The position numbers were made by a program, and so were the translations under genes. From NCBI RefSeq assembly GCF_029504575.1, contig NZ_JAQFII010000002.1, forward strand, positions 62,001 through 126,000: a stretch of 64,000 nt of DNA. Reading direction: 5' to 3'. The stretch's first letter is position 1. Every line of letters begins with the position of its first letter. Source of the stretch: Streptomyces sp. SPB162 (GTDB lineage: Bacteria > Actinomycetota > Actinomycetes > Streptomycetales > Streptomycetaceae). This document shows, one piece after another, positions 43,141 through 52,800 of this stretch. The notes below the pieces were generated by a model. It saw only the letters and a list, made by a program, of their open reading frames with translations, was not told the DNA's origin and made no database searches.

Positions 43141-44452
43141 TCAGCCGAGGGCGTTCTTCACGCCCTTCTGCGCGTGGCTCCAGGCCGCGTCGGCCGACGT
43201 GCCCTTGCGCTCGACCTCGCCGAGGGCGTTGGTGATCTGGGTGTTCACGTCGTTGTCACGCAGACCCGGCACCTGGACGGGCGCCTGCTCGGCGGCCGTT
43301 CCGAAGACCGTGCCGATCGGGGCGTTGCTGAAGTAGGGGTCCTTCACGTCCTTCACCAGGTCGATGGCACCGAGGTTGGAGGGGAAGCTGCCCTGCTTGG
43401 TGAAGAGCTTGGCCTGCTGCTCCTTGGCGGTGATCCACTTGATGAAGTCGAAGGCCTCCTTGGTGTGCTTGGCACCCTTGGGGATCGACAGGTAGGACCC
43501 GCCCCAGTTCCCCCGCGCCGCCCGGCAGGGCCGCGACGTCCCACTTGCCCTTGCCCGCGTCGGCGGCCTGGCCCTTGATGTAGCCCAGCATCCAGGCGGG
43601 GCAGGCGATGGTGGCGAAGGAACCGCTGCTGAAGGCCTGGTTCCACTCGGGGGCCCACTGGGCGAGCTTGGCGCTCAGACCGTCCTGAGCGGCCTTGACC
43701 GAGGCGGTCCAGGCCGCCTTCACCGCGGGGTTGGAATCGTAGATCAGCTTGCCGGAGGCGTCGTAGTAGCGCTCCTTCTGCTGTCCGACCATCACCGAGT
43801 AGAGGCTGGCGATGCTGTCCATCCAGTGGCTTTTGGCCGGCGCCTTGGCGGCGTACTGCCTGCCCAGGGCGAGGTAGCCGTCCCAGGTCGCCCACTGCTT
43901 GGCGAGCTCGACCCGGTCGGTGGGCAGCCCGGCGGCCTTGAACAGGTCCGCGCGGTAGCAGAGCGCCTCGGGTCCGGTGTCGGTGCCCAGACCCAGCACG
44001 CGCCCGTCGGGCGCGGTCGCGGCCGACCACTTGGACTGCGAGAACTGCGCCTGCAGGTCCTTGGCGCCCAGCGCGCTGAGGTCCTCGAACTTGTCGGCCT
44101 GCTGCCGGGTCACCGAGGCGATGCGGCCGACCTCGACCCCCTGCACGTCGGCGAGGCCGCCGCCCCCGGCGAGGCGGGTCTGCAGCGCCTTCCAGTAGTC
44201 GGCCTCGTTCTCGGTGTCGCTCTCCTTGATCGTCACGTTCGGGTGGAGCTTCTGGTAGTCGGCGTAGAGGCCGGCCTCCTGGTAGCCGAAGGTGCCGAAG
44301 AGGTCGACGGTGAGCGTGACCTTGCCCCCGTCGGCACTGTCCGCGGAGCTGCTCCCAGAAGAGCTGGATCCACAGGCGGCAAGGAGCGCCCCGGCCAGTG
44401 CGACCGCCCCGAATCTGATGGCGACGTGTCTGGCGGCTCGGGCAACGGGCAT
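43141..44452 (-). pseudogene. CebE-like sugar-binding lipoprotein, frameshift in a C5/G5 run
   Basis: An extracellular solute-binding lipoprotein (lipobox LLAACGSS, Cys near residue 26; GGGAGG before ATG 44452). VTLTVDLFGTFGYQEAGLYA, YWKALQTRLAGGGGLADVQG and LGTDTGPEALCYRADLFKAA closely follow, from memory, Streptomyces CebE, the cellobiose/cellotriose binder. At 43510-43514 a run of five C (five G on the gene strand) is one base too long. Removing it joins ALPGGAG to NWGGSYLSIPKGAKHTKEAF and continues to the end (AWSHAQKGVKNALG), giving about 436 residues. The homopolymer indel points to sequencing error. A LacI-type palindrome lies 37-54 bases upstream. Confidence 0.88.
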
Positions 44453-44488
44453 GGAAGCCTCCCATGGCTTCAGGACGGACGCGAGTTC

Positions 44489-44506
44489 TTGAGAGCGCTC
44501 TCAAGC
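44489..44506. promoter_or_regulatory. 18-bp perfect palindrome upstream of cebE-like gene
   Basis: CTTGAGAGCGCTCTCAAG is fully symmetric. Its core TGAGAGCGCTCTCA differs from the CebR consensus only by a symmetric G-to-A/C-to-T change at position 3 of each half. It lies 37-54 bases before the start codon. No lacI/cebR gene is nearby. Confidence 0.75.
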
Positions 44507-44715
44507 GATGGCCAGGAGCGTGCCCGGACATCAGGTCGGCGTCAAGTGTTGAAGCGGAAATGCCTCGCGGCGGCTTGCGTGGACTGGGCGGCGCGCCACC
44601 GCGGAGCCCTGCCGGACAGATCGCGGGGAGCGGCCGACGCCGACCCGTGAGGCGCCGGACGAGACAAGTCACGGGGGCGCCACCGGTTGTTCGAACGCTT
44701 GAGCAGCCGCGCGAC

Positions 44716-44729
44716 GGAGAGCGCTCTCC
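44716..44729. promoter_or_regulatory. Second GAGAGCGCTCTC palindrome
   Basis: GGAGAGCGCTCTCC shares the 12-base core of the palindrome at 44489-44506 and lies about 225 bases further upstream. Two sites suggest looping or a second promoter. The gap 44453-44928 otherwise holds only a terminator and no supported gene. Confidence 0.55.
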
Positions 44730-44872
44730 TCCATTCGTGGCAAGGCCGTCGCGCTCGTGGACGCCTCCGGGTCGGCGCCGACGACTCCGGCGGGCGCCCT
44801 GGCGTCGGGTGGGCGTTCACCACCTGAACCGCTTCCGCGTTCGGGGCGCTGAACCCGTCCATTTCTTGCCCG

Positions 44873-44914
44873 CGGCGGCGCCCAGCCGAACTCCGATTCG
44901 GCCGGGCGCCGCCG
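44873..44914. terminator. 18-bp stem terminator downstream of the 52-residue gene
   Basis: CGGCGGCGCCCAGCCGAA pairs with TTCGGCCGGGCGCCGCCG with one mismatch across a CTCCGA loop, just past the stop of the leftward small gene at 44929. Confidence 0.8.
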
Positions 44915-44928
44915 GTCGGCGCCGGCGG

Positions 44929-45087
44929 TCAGACGTCGTCGCCCCGGGCGGGGGTGGCGGCCGGGCGTTCGGGAGTCTCCCGCACGTCATGGTCGGTGGG
45001 CCGGCCGGGCTCGCCCTCCGGGACGGCGGCGCGGGCGACTTCGGCACGCAGCATGGCGTTCAGGGCCGCGAAAGGGTCGATGGGCAT
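44929..45087 (-). CDS. 52-residue hypothetical protein
   Basis: A short protein (MPIDPFAALNAMLRAEVARA, then an acidic disordered tail ending RGDDV) with a strong GGAGG site 7 bases before ATG 45087 and a terminator right after it. The N-terminal helix is amphipathic; there is no signal peptide or cysteine. Similar MPIDPFAALNAM-type short proteins occur in streptomycetes, but no function is known. Confidence 0.6.
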   Translation of the reverse strand: MPIDPFAALNAMLRAEVARAAVPEGEPGRPTDHDVRETPERPAATPARGDDV

Positions 45088-45163
45088 GCAGAGTCCTCCG
45101 GGATCGGGAAGTGGGGCCGGCGTGCGGAGCGGAAGGGGGCCGGAAAAGCGGCCCTCGGTCCGG

Positions 45164-45550
45164 TCAGCAGCGCAGGACCACACAGCTCAGCCCGAGGAGT
45201 CCGGTACCAGGCCGTTCGGCGGTCGGCACCGGGACACCGCGCCGCGGGGCGGCCGCGGCGGGGTGGGTACCGGTGCGGGCCGCGTGGCGTACCACCCGCG
45301 AGGGCCCGGCGGCCCGCGGGACCCGGGCCGCTCGTACCGTGGCGCCGGCCTCGTTCGGGTGCTCGTCGCCCGCGGCGGACAGCGGCTCCGACACCACGGT
45401 CCGGGGCTGGATGTCCCCGTCGGCCATCAGGTCCGGTGACAGCGTCCCGCCCACCAGCAGAAACACGGCGACGACGGCCAGCAGGACGTCCAGGGCAGCG
45501 TCGCGCCGGCTGCGGCGCTGCGCGCGGCGGCACGGCGGAACGGCACCCAT
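45164..45550 (-). CDS. Small membrane/exported hypothetical protein
   Basis: A 128-residue protein. AGGAGG precedes ATG 45550. A very basic N-terminus (CRRAQRRSRRDAA) leads into one membrane helix (LDVLLAVVAVFLLVGGTL), then about 90 disordered Arg/Ala/Pro-rich residues ending LLGLSCVVLRC. The two cysteines at the very C-terminus are notable. No family is recognised. It may belong to the same transcript as the 52-residue gene that follows. Confidence 0.5.
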   Translation of the reverse strand: MGAVPPCRRAQRRSRRDAALDVLLAVVAVFLLVGGTLSPDLMADGDIQPRTVVSEPLSAAGDEHPNEAGATVRAARVPRAAGPSRVVRHAARTGTHPAAAAPRRGVPVPTAERPGTGLLGLSCVVLRC

Positions 45551-45814
45551 GGATCGGACCTCCTGATCACGGGTCCTATCCGCATTCCGTCCTGTGATCA
45601 CCTGCCGGCCGTCCGCGTCCCCCGCTTGGCCTGCGGTTTCATTCGAATCGGCGAGTCCGCGCACACGCGGTGTGACGGGCCCGGGCGCTACCGGATACCC
45701 GCGCGGAACGTTCCACGTGGGATGCTGGGAAGTGACGGCCGTTCTCGAGGCCGCAATCGCCACCGTCCGGACCGTTCCGGGTGGCCCCGTTCTGTGAAAC
45801 CTGACGAAGGTGCC

Positions 45815-46042
45815 ATGACCACGCTTTTCTCCAACCCTGATCCCTCCACGCCGGTCGCGCCGCATACCTCGCCGGTCCCGTCGACCGACCCCTTCCACCA
45901 GGCCGACCTGGGCGACGACCCGGACGCGCGGTACGAGGACGAGGACGAGCACGGGGACGTGAAGGCCGACCTGACCGCTCCCCCGGCACCGCCGGCGCAG
46001 ACCCGGTCCCGGCGCACGTCGCGGCCCGCCGCCAGGCGGTAG
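45815..46042 (+). CDS. 75-residue acidic/Pro-rich hypothetical protein
   Basis: It starts MTTLFSNPDPSTPVAPHTSP and continues with an acidic middle (DLGDDPDARYEDEDEHGD) and a basic end (TRSRRTSRPAARR). The charge gradient and low complexity indicate an intrinsically disordered protein. GAAGG lies about 7 bases before the ATG. No function can be proposed. Confidence 0.45.
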   Translation: MTTLFSNPDPSTPVAPHTSPVPSTDPFHQADLGDDPDARYEDEDEHGDVKADLTAPPAPPAQTRSRRTSRPAARR

Positions 46043-46155
46043 TGCTTCGTAGGACCCGCCTCCCACCTGGCCTTTCGAGCTCGGGACGGTGCGCGCCGCG
46101 TCCGGCGCGCACGCGGGACCCACGGAGTGTCAGACCCACGCGGCAGACTGTGCAC

Positions 46156-46401
46156 ATGGACGCCGCAGACGACGAACTCGCCATCCTGCAAGCCCTCCAC
46201 GCACATGCCCGCGCCGTGGGAGAGGACCCGGGCCTGGTCGAGGATCTCATCGGCCTCGTACGGGGCTTCGGCTCGCTCGACGCCGCCGCCGAGGCGTCGG
46301 CAGAGGCCGAGCGCCGTACGGACGCCCAGACCCGGGAGCTGTCCGCGAAGATCGATCTTTGGTGCAACCTGCCCGACACCGACCGCAGTCGGCACCGGTA
46401 G
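46156..46401 (+). CDS. 81-residue helical hypothetical protein
   Basis: The protein (MDAADDELAILQALHAHARA, then VGEDPGLVEDLIGLVRGFGS and an Ala/Glu helix) is predicted to be all-helical and acidic, without membrane segments. The ribosome site is weak, which lowers confidence. A terminator follows 46 bases after the stop, which supports a real transcript end here. Confidence 0.5.
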   Translation: MDAADDELAILQALHAHARAVGEDPGLVEDLIGLVRGFGSLDAAAEASAEAERRTDAQTRELSAKIDLWCNLPDTDRSRHR

Positions 46402-46446
46402 GCGGTACGGCCCGGCGGGTCCTTCGCGGGACCACCTACGGACACG

Positions 46447-46488
46447 CGTCGGCCCCGCGACCCGAGGGGGGTGGGCGCGGGGCCGACG
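46447..46488. terminator. 13-bp perfect stem terminator
   Basis: CGTCGGCCCCGCG pairs perfectly with CGCGGGGCCGACG across a 16-base loop. It lies between the small rightward gene and the convergent ATPase gene. The following stretch to 46846 shows no gene. Confidence 0.8.
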
Positions 46489-46846
46489 GCGCCGGGCGGT
46501 GTCCTCACAACCCCGCCCGGCGGGAAACGCCCGGGAACCAGTCGGGCGTTCTGGTCTGCGCGCGGCCCGGCCGGGTGATCGGTGGACCGGGGGAAGACCA
46601 CCGAGACCTCGGTTCGGGCCGCGCAGTTTCATGGTGCAGCCGGGGGTCCCTCCTGCTCAACCCGGCCGCTCCCCTGACGCATGCCCGCCCGACCCCTGAT
46701 CATTCCTCCGGAGCGACGGGGTATCTGGCGCACCGCCGAAAAGCGTTCTCCGAACTCCGCCCGCACTCGTGGGGCGAGCGGCCGTCGGGCGGCCTGACGC
46801 ATCGTCTGTCCACGACTCCCGGTGACAAACCCTCGCTCGCGCCGTC

Positions 46847-47650
46847 TCATCCGGCGGCCGTGGCCCGTTCGACCAACTGCAGCGCGAGCGGGTCTGCGGC
46901 GTAGACGATCCGCACGACGCCGTCGGCGTGCCGGTCCGCGCTGGCCGCGACCCCGAAGACGTCGCGCAGCACCACCGGGGTGAGCACGTCCAGCACCGGC
47001 CCTGCCGCGACCACGGCGCCCTGTTGCAGGACGACGAGGTGGTCGCAGAGCCGGACGGCGAGGTCCAGGTCGTGCAGGACCGCCAGCGTGGTGGTGCCGA
47101 TGGCCCGGATCAGCGAGAGCAGCTCGAAGCGCGCGCGGATGTCGAGGTGGTTGGTGAGCTCGTCCAGCACGAGTAGGTGCGGGCGCTGGGCCAACGCCCG
47201 GGCCAGCAGCACCCGTTGCCGCTCCCCGCCGGAGAGCGAGGCGAAGTCGCGGTCGGCCAGCGGGCGGGCGCCGCACTGGTCCAGCGCCCGCTCGACCGCC
47301 TCGTGGTCCTCGGGGCCGTCCCGGCCGAGCAGGCCGTGGTGCGGGGTGCGCCCCAGCGCCACGATCTCCCGCACGCACAGCCCCGTCGCATGGCCCACGT
47401 CCTGCAGGACCGCGGCGGTGCGGCGGGCGGCGGCGCGGGCGGGGATCGTCCAGATGTCGTCCCCGCCCACGCACACCGCCCCGCCCTCCGGCCGCAGCGA
47501 GCGGTAGACCGAGCGCAGCAGCGTGGACTTGCCGCTGCCGTTCGGCCCGACGAGCCCGACGATCTCGCCGGACCCCACCTCCAGACAGACGTCCCGCAGG
47601 ATGGGCCGGCGATCCAGGGTGACGTCGAGCTGGTCGACGCTGAGTCTCAT
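46847..47650 (-). CDS. Metal-chelate ABC transporter ATPase (FecE/FepC type)
   Basis: A 267-residue ATPase. Walker A is VGPNGSGKSTLLRSVYRSLR near residue 38; the signature is SLSGGERQRVLLARAL, Walker B LLVLDELTNHLD, and the switch His is in AVLHDLDLAVR. In Walker B the usual DEPT is DELT. ATGA overlap (47647-47650) couples it to the permease. It is the last gene of the leftward run that starts with the isonitrile lipopeptide genes, so it probably powers re-import of the metal-loaded product; that link is inferred from position. Confidence 0.92.
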   Translation of the reverse strand: MRLSVDQLDVTLDRRPILRDVCLEVGSGEIVGLVGPNGSGKSTLLRSVYRSLRPEGGAVCVGGDDIWTIPARAAARRTAAVLQDVGHATGLCVREIVALGRTPHHGLLGRDGPEDHEAVERALDQCGARPLADRDFASLSGGERQRVLLARALAQRPHLLVLDELTNHLDIRARFELLSLIRAIGTTTLAVLHDLDLAVRLCDHLVVLQQGAVVAAGPVLDVLTPVVLRDVFGVAASADRHADGVVRIVYAADPLALQLVERATAAG

Positions 47651-48696
47651 ACGGAATCCAAGCTCGTGTTGCGGCGCAGCAGCCACAGGAAGAACGGCGC
47701 GCCGAAGAGGGCGGTGAGGATGCCGAGCGGCAGTTCGTTGGGCCGGTCCAGAGTGCGCGACAGGAGGTCGACGACGACGAGGTAGATCGCGCCGGTGGCC
47801 GCGGCGAGCGGGAGCAGCCTGCGGTGGTCCGCGCCGACGGCGAGCCGCACGAGGTGCGGGATCATCAGGCCGACGAAGCCGATGCCGCCCGCGACCGCGA
47901 TGATGGTGCCGGTCAACAGCGAGGACAGCACCAGCAGCGCGGCCCGCAGCCGGTGCACCTCCACCCCGAGTGCCGTCGCGGACTCGTCCCCGGCCAGCAG
48001 CGCGTTCAGTCGCCGCCCGTACAGCGCGAGGGCGACCGTCGTCCCGAGCACGGCGCCGCTCACCAGCGGCAGTTGGCTCCACTGTGCCCCGGCGACGCTG
48101 CCGAGCATCCAGAACATCACCGAGCGCAGCTCGTTGGGGGTGGCCCGGAGCTGCAGATAGCTGGTGGCCGCGAGGAACAGGTAGCCGATGGCGACACCGG
48201 ACAGCACCAGACGGGTGGGAGCCAGTCGGCCGCCGCGCCGGCCGAGGAGGAAGACGAGGGCGACGGCCGCGACGGCGCCGGCGAACGCCGCCGAGGAGAC
48301 GCCCAGGCCGCCGAGGGCGCCGGTGGTCAGCGTCATGACCAGCACGGCACCGAGCGACGCCCCGGAGGAGACGCCCAGGACGTAGGGGTCGGCCAGCGGG
48401 TTGGCGACGACGGCCTGCAGCACGACCCCGGCGACGGCGAGGCCGCCGCCCGCGAGCGCGGCGAGCAGCACCCGGGGGATACGGAAGTTCCAGACGATCT
48501 GGTCCTGGACGGGGTCGCCGGCGAAGGTGCCGCCGCCCAGGTGGGCGAGGACGATGTGCCAGACGTCCCCGAGGGGGACGTTCACGGCTCCGATGCCGAC
48601 GGCCACCATCATCACCAGAACGAGCAGGGCGAGGAGGGCGGGCAGGACAAGCAGGGCGGACAGCGGGGAGCGGGGACGCAGCGCGCGTGGGGTCAT
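47647..48696 (-). CDS. Metal-chelate ABC transporter permease (FecCD/BtuC type)
   Basis: A 349-residue permease with about ten helices. FecCD landmarks are GDVWHIVLAHLGGG, VWNFRIPRVLLAALAGGGLA, LADPYVLGVSSGASLGAVLV, GGIGFVGLMIPHLVRLAVGA and DLLSRTLDRPNELPLGILTA. A single permease gene is present, so it must act as a homodimer. It starts 10 bases after the binding-protein stop codon and overlaps the ATPase gene. Confidence 0.93.
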   Translation of the reverse strand: MTPRALRPRSPLSALLVLPALLALLVLVMMVAVGIGAVNVPLGDVWHIVLAHLGGGTFAGDPVQDQIVWNFRIPRVLLAALAGGGLAVAGVVLQAVVANPLADPYVLGVSSGASLGAVLVMTLTTGALGGLGVSSAAFAGAVAAVALVFLLGRRGGRLAPTRLVLSGVAIGYLFLAATSYLQLRATPNELRSVMFWMLGSVAGAQWSQLPLVSGAVLGTTVALALYGRRLNALLAGDESATALGVEVHRLRAALLVLSSLLTGTIIAVAGGIGFVGLMIPHLVRLAVGADHRRLLPLAAATGAIYLVVVDLLSRTLDRPNELPLGILTALFGAPFFLWLLRRNTSLDSV

Positions 48697-48706
48697 CTGC
48701 GGCGCG

Positions 48707-49771
48707 TCAGAGGGCGTCGGGGTGCAGCATCCGGGCGATGCGTTCGACGGCGACGTCGTTGCTGGGCCCGAGATAGATGGAGTCGGACAGGACCGTGAAT
48801 CTCTTGTCCCGTGCGGCGTTCCACTGCGGGAACCGCGCCAGCAGCTTGCGTGCGTAGCCGGCGGCGTCCGGGTCGTGGTAGCTGACGACGACGAGCGCGT
48901 CGACCTGCGCGGCGGCGACCTTCTCCTTGCTGAGGTCGGCGAAGGAGTTGCTCGTGACGGAGGCGAACGCGTTGGCTCCCCCGGCCTTGGCGAGGATGTC
49001 GTTCCAGATGCCGACGCCGGCGATCGAGCTGAACTCGTTCGCTCCCATCGACATGTTGGAGAAGATCACCATCACCTTCGACGGCCGTGCGGCGCCGGCT
49101 GCCGTCGCCGGCCTGGCGGTCACCTTGGTGCGGACGGCGGCGACGTGCGCGCGGGAGTCCGCGATCAGCTTCTCGGCGCGGGCGCTGACGCCGAAGATCC
49201 TGCCGAGGTCGCGCAGCATCGAGTAGCTGTCGTCGATGGACGGCGGGCCTGTGAGGGAGCCGGCGTCGTCGCAGCCCTTGACCGGCAGGTAGGTGTGCGC
49301 GCCGATCGACGCGAGGTCCTTGCGGGTGGCGTAGCCGTTCTTGGGGTCGAAGCCGAACCCTGTGGTGGACAGCACGAAATCCGGCCGCAGGTTCAGCATC
49401 GCCTCGCGCGGGATGTCCTGGATGTCGTTGAGTTTCACTCCTCCGGTGGGCAGCTTCGCGATGGCCTCGGCGCGTCCCGGTACCTCCGACATGCCGTAGG
49501 ACTGGGCGTTGGCGACGATGCGGTCACCGAGCCCGAGGGCGAGCATCGAGGACACCTCGGCGACGGACGCGCCGTTCATGACGACGACACGGCTGGGCGC
49601 CTTGGTGTACGTGGTGGTCTGCCCGCAGTCGGTGACGGTGACCGGGTAGCCGGGCCCTGGTGGTTCCGCTTTTCCGGCGGAGGCCGCCGTCCTCGACGAG
49701 GTGCCGCAGGCGGCGGTGGCCAGACAGAGTGCTCCGACCGCGAATGCGGCGGTTGGCTGTTTCCATGACAT
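48707..49771 (-). CDS. Metal-chelate ABC substrate-binding lipoprotein (FecB type)
   Basis: A 354-residue type III binding protein with lipobox TAAC (Cys near 22; GAGGAG before ATG 49771). The FecB/BtuF fold is seen in TKAPSRVVVMNGASVAEVSS, LNLRPDFVLSTTGF, VMVIFSNMSMGAN and VDALVVVSYHDPD. It begins 88 bases after the NRPS stop codon on the same strand. Adjacent to an isonitrile lipopeptide pathway, whose products bind metal, it is a good candidate to recognise that product with Cu, Zn or Fe bound. An unrelated siderophore is the alternative. Confidence 0.9.
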   Translation of the reverse strand: MSWKQPTAAFAVGALCLATAACGTSSRTAASAGKAEPPGPGYPVTVTDCGQTTTYTKAPSRVVVMNGASVAEVSSMLALGLGDRIVANAQSYGMSEVPGRAEAIAKLPTGGVKLNDIQDIPREAMLNLRPDFVLSTTGFGFDPKNGYATRKDLASIGAHTYLPVKGCDDAGSLTGPPSIDDSYSMLRDLGRIFGVSARAEKLIADSRAHVAAVRTKVTARPATAAGAARPSKVMVIFSNMSMGANEFSSIAGVGIWNDILAKAGGANAFASVTSNSFADLSKEKVAAAQVDALVVVSYHDPDAAGYARKLLARFPQWNAARDKRFTVLSDSIYLGPSNDVAVERIARMLHPDAL

Positions 49772-49859
49772 GCGGGCTCCTCGGGTGGTGCGGACTCCGC
49801 TTCAGTAGTCGGAGCGGAGTCCGCCCGGGTTCCCGGATGTCGTGAACCAGATCTCCGCA

Positions 49860-52800
49860 TCAGCGACGGGCCTGGTGGGGGACGCGGGGCCGTTGCCTGT
49901 CGGGCGGCGGCAGCGCCCCCGTCGTGACGCAGCGCTCCAGGTACCGGTGGACCAGCCGCCGGTCGATGGAGGGGCAGCTGACGCCACTGCCCCGGAGCCC
50001 GTGCAGCAGGTTGTCGGCGACGACCCGGCCCAGCCCCAGTTCGGGTTCCGCGACGGCGTCTTCCGCCGCTCCGGCGACGGGGTCGTCGGTCCGGGAGTCG
50101 AAGAACGCCAGGGTCGTGGTGGCGACGTCGGCGGCGCGCGGCAGTTCCGCCCGCCACCGCGCCAGCGGCATGCTCTCCAGCGGGTAGCCGAACTCTCGTA
50201 TCCAGGCGTAGAGATCGGCCAGCCGGACGGTCGGCACCGGCGCGTGGTTGTACACCGGCCGCTCGGCCGGAGCGCTCGCCGTCACGGCGGCGGACAGCCG
50301 GACGACGGCCCGCGCCACATAGTCGACCGGGGTCCACACCTCGGCCTCGAACAGGTCGGGCACGATGCCGGCCGGGATGCCGGCGCGCAGCACGCTCCAC
50401 AGGAAGTCGCGCTCGTTGACGTAGCCGGTGCCGGCGGCGCCGACGACCCGGCCGAGCCGGTGCACCGTGACGGGTAGCCCGCGTTCGCCCGCCTGCTCCA
50501 CCAGCCGTTCCGCGGCCCACTTGGACTGCTGGTAGCCGTGGACGAGGCCCGGATGCGGGGGCAGGAACGTCTCCGCGACCTCAGGACTCGCCCCGGCGGG
50601 CGGCGCGACGGAGAGGGTGGAGACGAGGTGGAACGGGATCGCGCGGGTCGCCGCCATCCGCAGCAGCTGCCGGGTGGACTCCACGTTGGGCCCGCGCAGG
50701 CTGGCGTACTCGCGCATGATGCTGACGGTCGCCGCGTTGTGGTAGATCGCGTCGCAGCCGGACGAGAGTTCCGCGAAGCGGCCCTCGGTGAGTCCGAGCA
50801 GCGGGCGGGCGAGGTCGCCCGGCTCGGCGACGACCCGCTGCTCCCATCCATGAGGCGGCGTCAGTTCCTGTTCGGCGAGTGCCCGGTGGATCCGTCCTTC
50901 GGCCGCCGCCCGGTCCTCGGCCCGCACCAGGCAGACGACCTCCGCGTCGGTGGCCGTCAGCAGCTCGGCGAGCAGCTGGGCCCCGACGAAGCCGGTCGCC
51001 CCGGTCAGCAGCACCCGTCGTGGCGGGGACACCGGCGGGGTGCGTCCGCCGGGGCCGACGGTGATGTCATCGTGCAGAACGGAGTCGGCGAGTACGGCCT
51101 GCGGCACCGGACCGCTTGGTGCCGCTTCGGGTACGGCCGGACCGCGCTGGTCGTCCAGATGGCGGGCGAGTTCGGCGGCCGTCGGGTACTGGAAGAGCCA
51201 GGCGACGCGGACGTCGGCCCCCAGCTCCACACCGAGCCGGTTGGCGACCTGGATCGCCTGCAGCGACTGGCCGCCGAGGTCGAAGAAGTCATCCTGCGGG
51301 GTGATGTCCGCAGTGCCCAGGACCCGCGCCCAGGCGGCGACGACGACCTGTTCCGTACGGTGCACGGCGTCATCGGTGACGTCGTCGGCGACCGGTGCCG
51401 AAGCCGCGGCCGGCGCCGCGAGCGCGTTGCGGTCGATCTTGCCCGCGCCCGTTCGGGGCAGTCGCCCGGTGAAGAGGACGGCGGACGGGATCATCGCGGC
51501 GGGCAGCGTGGTCCGCAGGTGCTCGCGCACGTCGGCGGCGGACGGCGCCGGCGGGTCCGCGACGACGTGCGCGACGAGGCGGCGCGTACCGTCCGGCAGC
51601 ACCTGCCCGACGACGGCCGCCTCCCGTATCCCCTGATGCGTGAGCAGGACGGTCTCCACCTCCGCCGGCTGCACCCGGTGCCCGCTGATCTTGAACTCAC
51701 CGTCGGCGCGTCCGACGAACCGGAGCTGTCCGTCCGTCCCGAGCCGTACGAGGTCTCCGGTCCGGTACGCGCGCGGCCGGTCCGCCGGCTCCGGCAGCGG
51801 CTGGAACCGCGCGTCGTCGCCGCCCGCGCCGCCGCGGTACCCCCGGGCGAGCGCGTCACCGACGAGATACAGCTCGCCGACCGCGGAGTCCGCGCCCGCG
51901 TCGTCCGCGGACGACAAGACGACGACGGCCCTGGTGCCGGGCAGCGGGCGGCCGATCGGGACGTCCCCGCGCGCCAGTTCCGGCACCTGCAGTTCCGCCA
52001 CGATGGCCACCACGGTCGTCTCCGTCGGCCCGTAGGTGTTGAACAGCCGAACCGAGGACCCGACGGCGTCCCGCCAGCGGTCCACCCGCTCCGGCAGCGC
52101 CGCCTCACCGCCGATGATCACGGCCCGCAGCATTGGCGGCAGCTTCGCGGCGCCGGTCGAGACCGCGTACGCCAGCTCGTGCCAGTACGCCGTTGGCAGG
52201 TCGAGGACGGTGATCCCCAGCCGCTCGCAGGACCGCGTCAGAACAGGCACGGACTCGGTCATCGCGTCAGTGCGCACCACGAGCGTGGCGCCGGCGCAGA
52301 GCGTCAGGAAGATCTCCTCCACGCTGGCGTCGAAATGCAGCGGCGCGAACTGCAGTACGCGGTCGTCCGGGCCGATCCCGTACCGGTCGCCCGCCCCCGC
52401 CACGAAGTGCGCCAGCGCGGCATGGCTGATCTCGACGCCCTTGGGCCGGCCCGTGGACCCTGAGGTGTGGATGACGTACGCGAGCCGGTCCGGGTCCGGC
52501 TCGGCAGTGCCACGCGCCGCATCCGCGACGTCCAGGGAGTCCGGTCCGTCCAGCAGGAGCTGCGGCAGCCCGCTGCCCCTGAACCGGTCGGCGTACCCCG
52601 CCGTGGTGATGACGGCCCCTGCTCCGGACTCGCCGCACAGCGTCTCGATCCGGGCGGCCGGGGCGCCGGGATCCAGCGGGCAGTAGGCGGCGCCCGCGAG
52701 GAGGATGCCGAGGATGGCGGCGACCGCGTCGATGCCGCGCGGCAGCGCGATGATCACCGTGTCCCCGGGCCCGGTGCCCTGGCCTGCCAGCCGGCCGGCC

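Noticed and set aside
44542-44862. A 106-residue minus-strand open frame in the gap upstream of the cebE-like gene
   Set aside because: Arg/Pro-rich, no ribosome site, and it covers a palindromic operator; better read as regulatory DNA.
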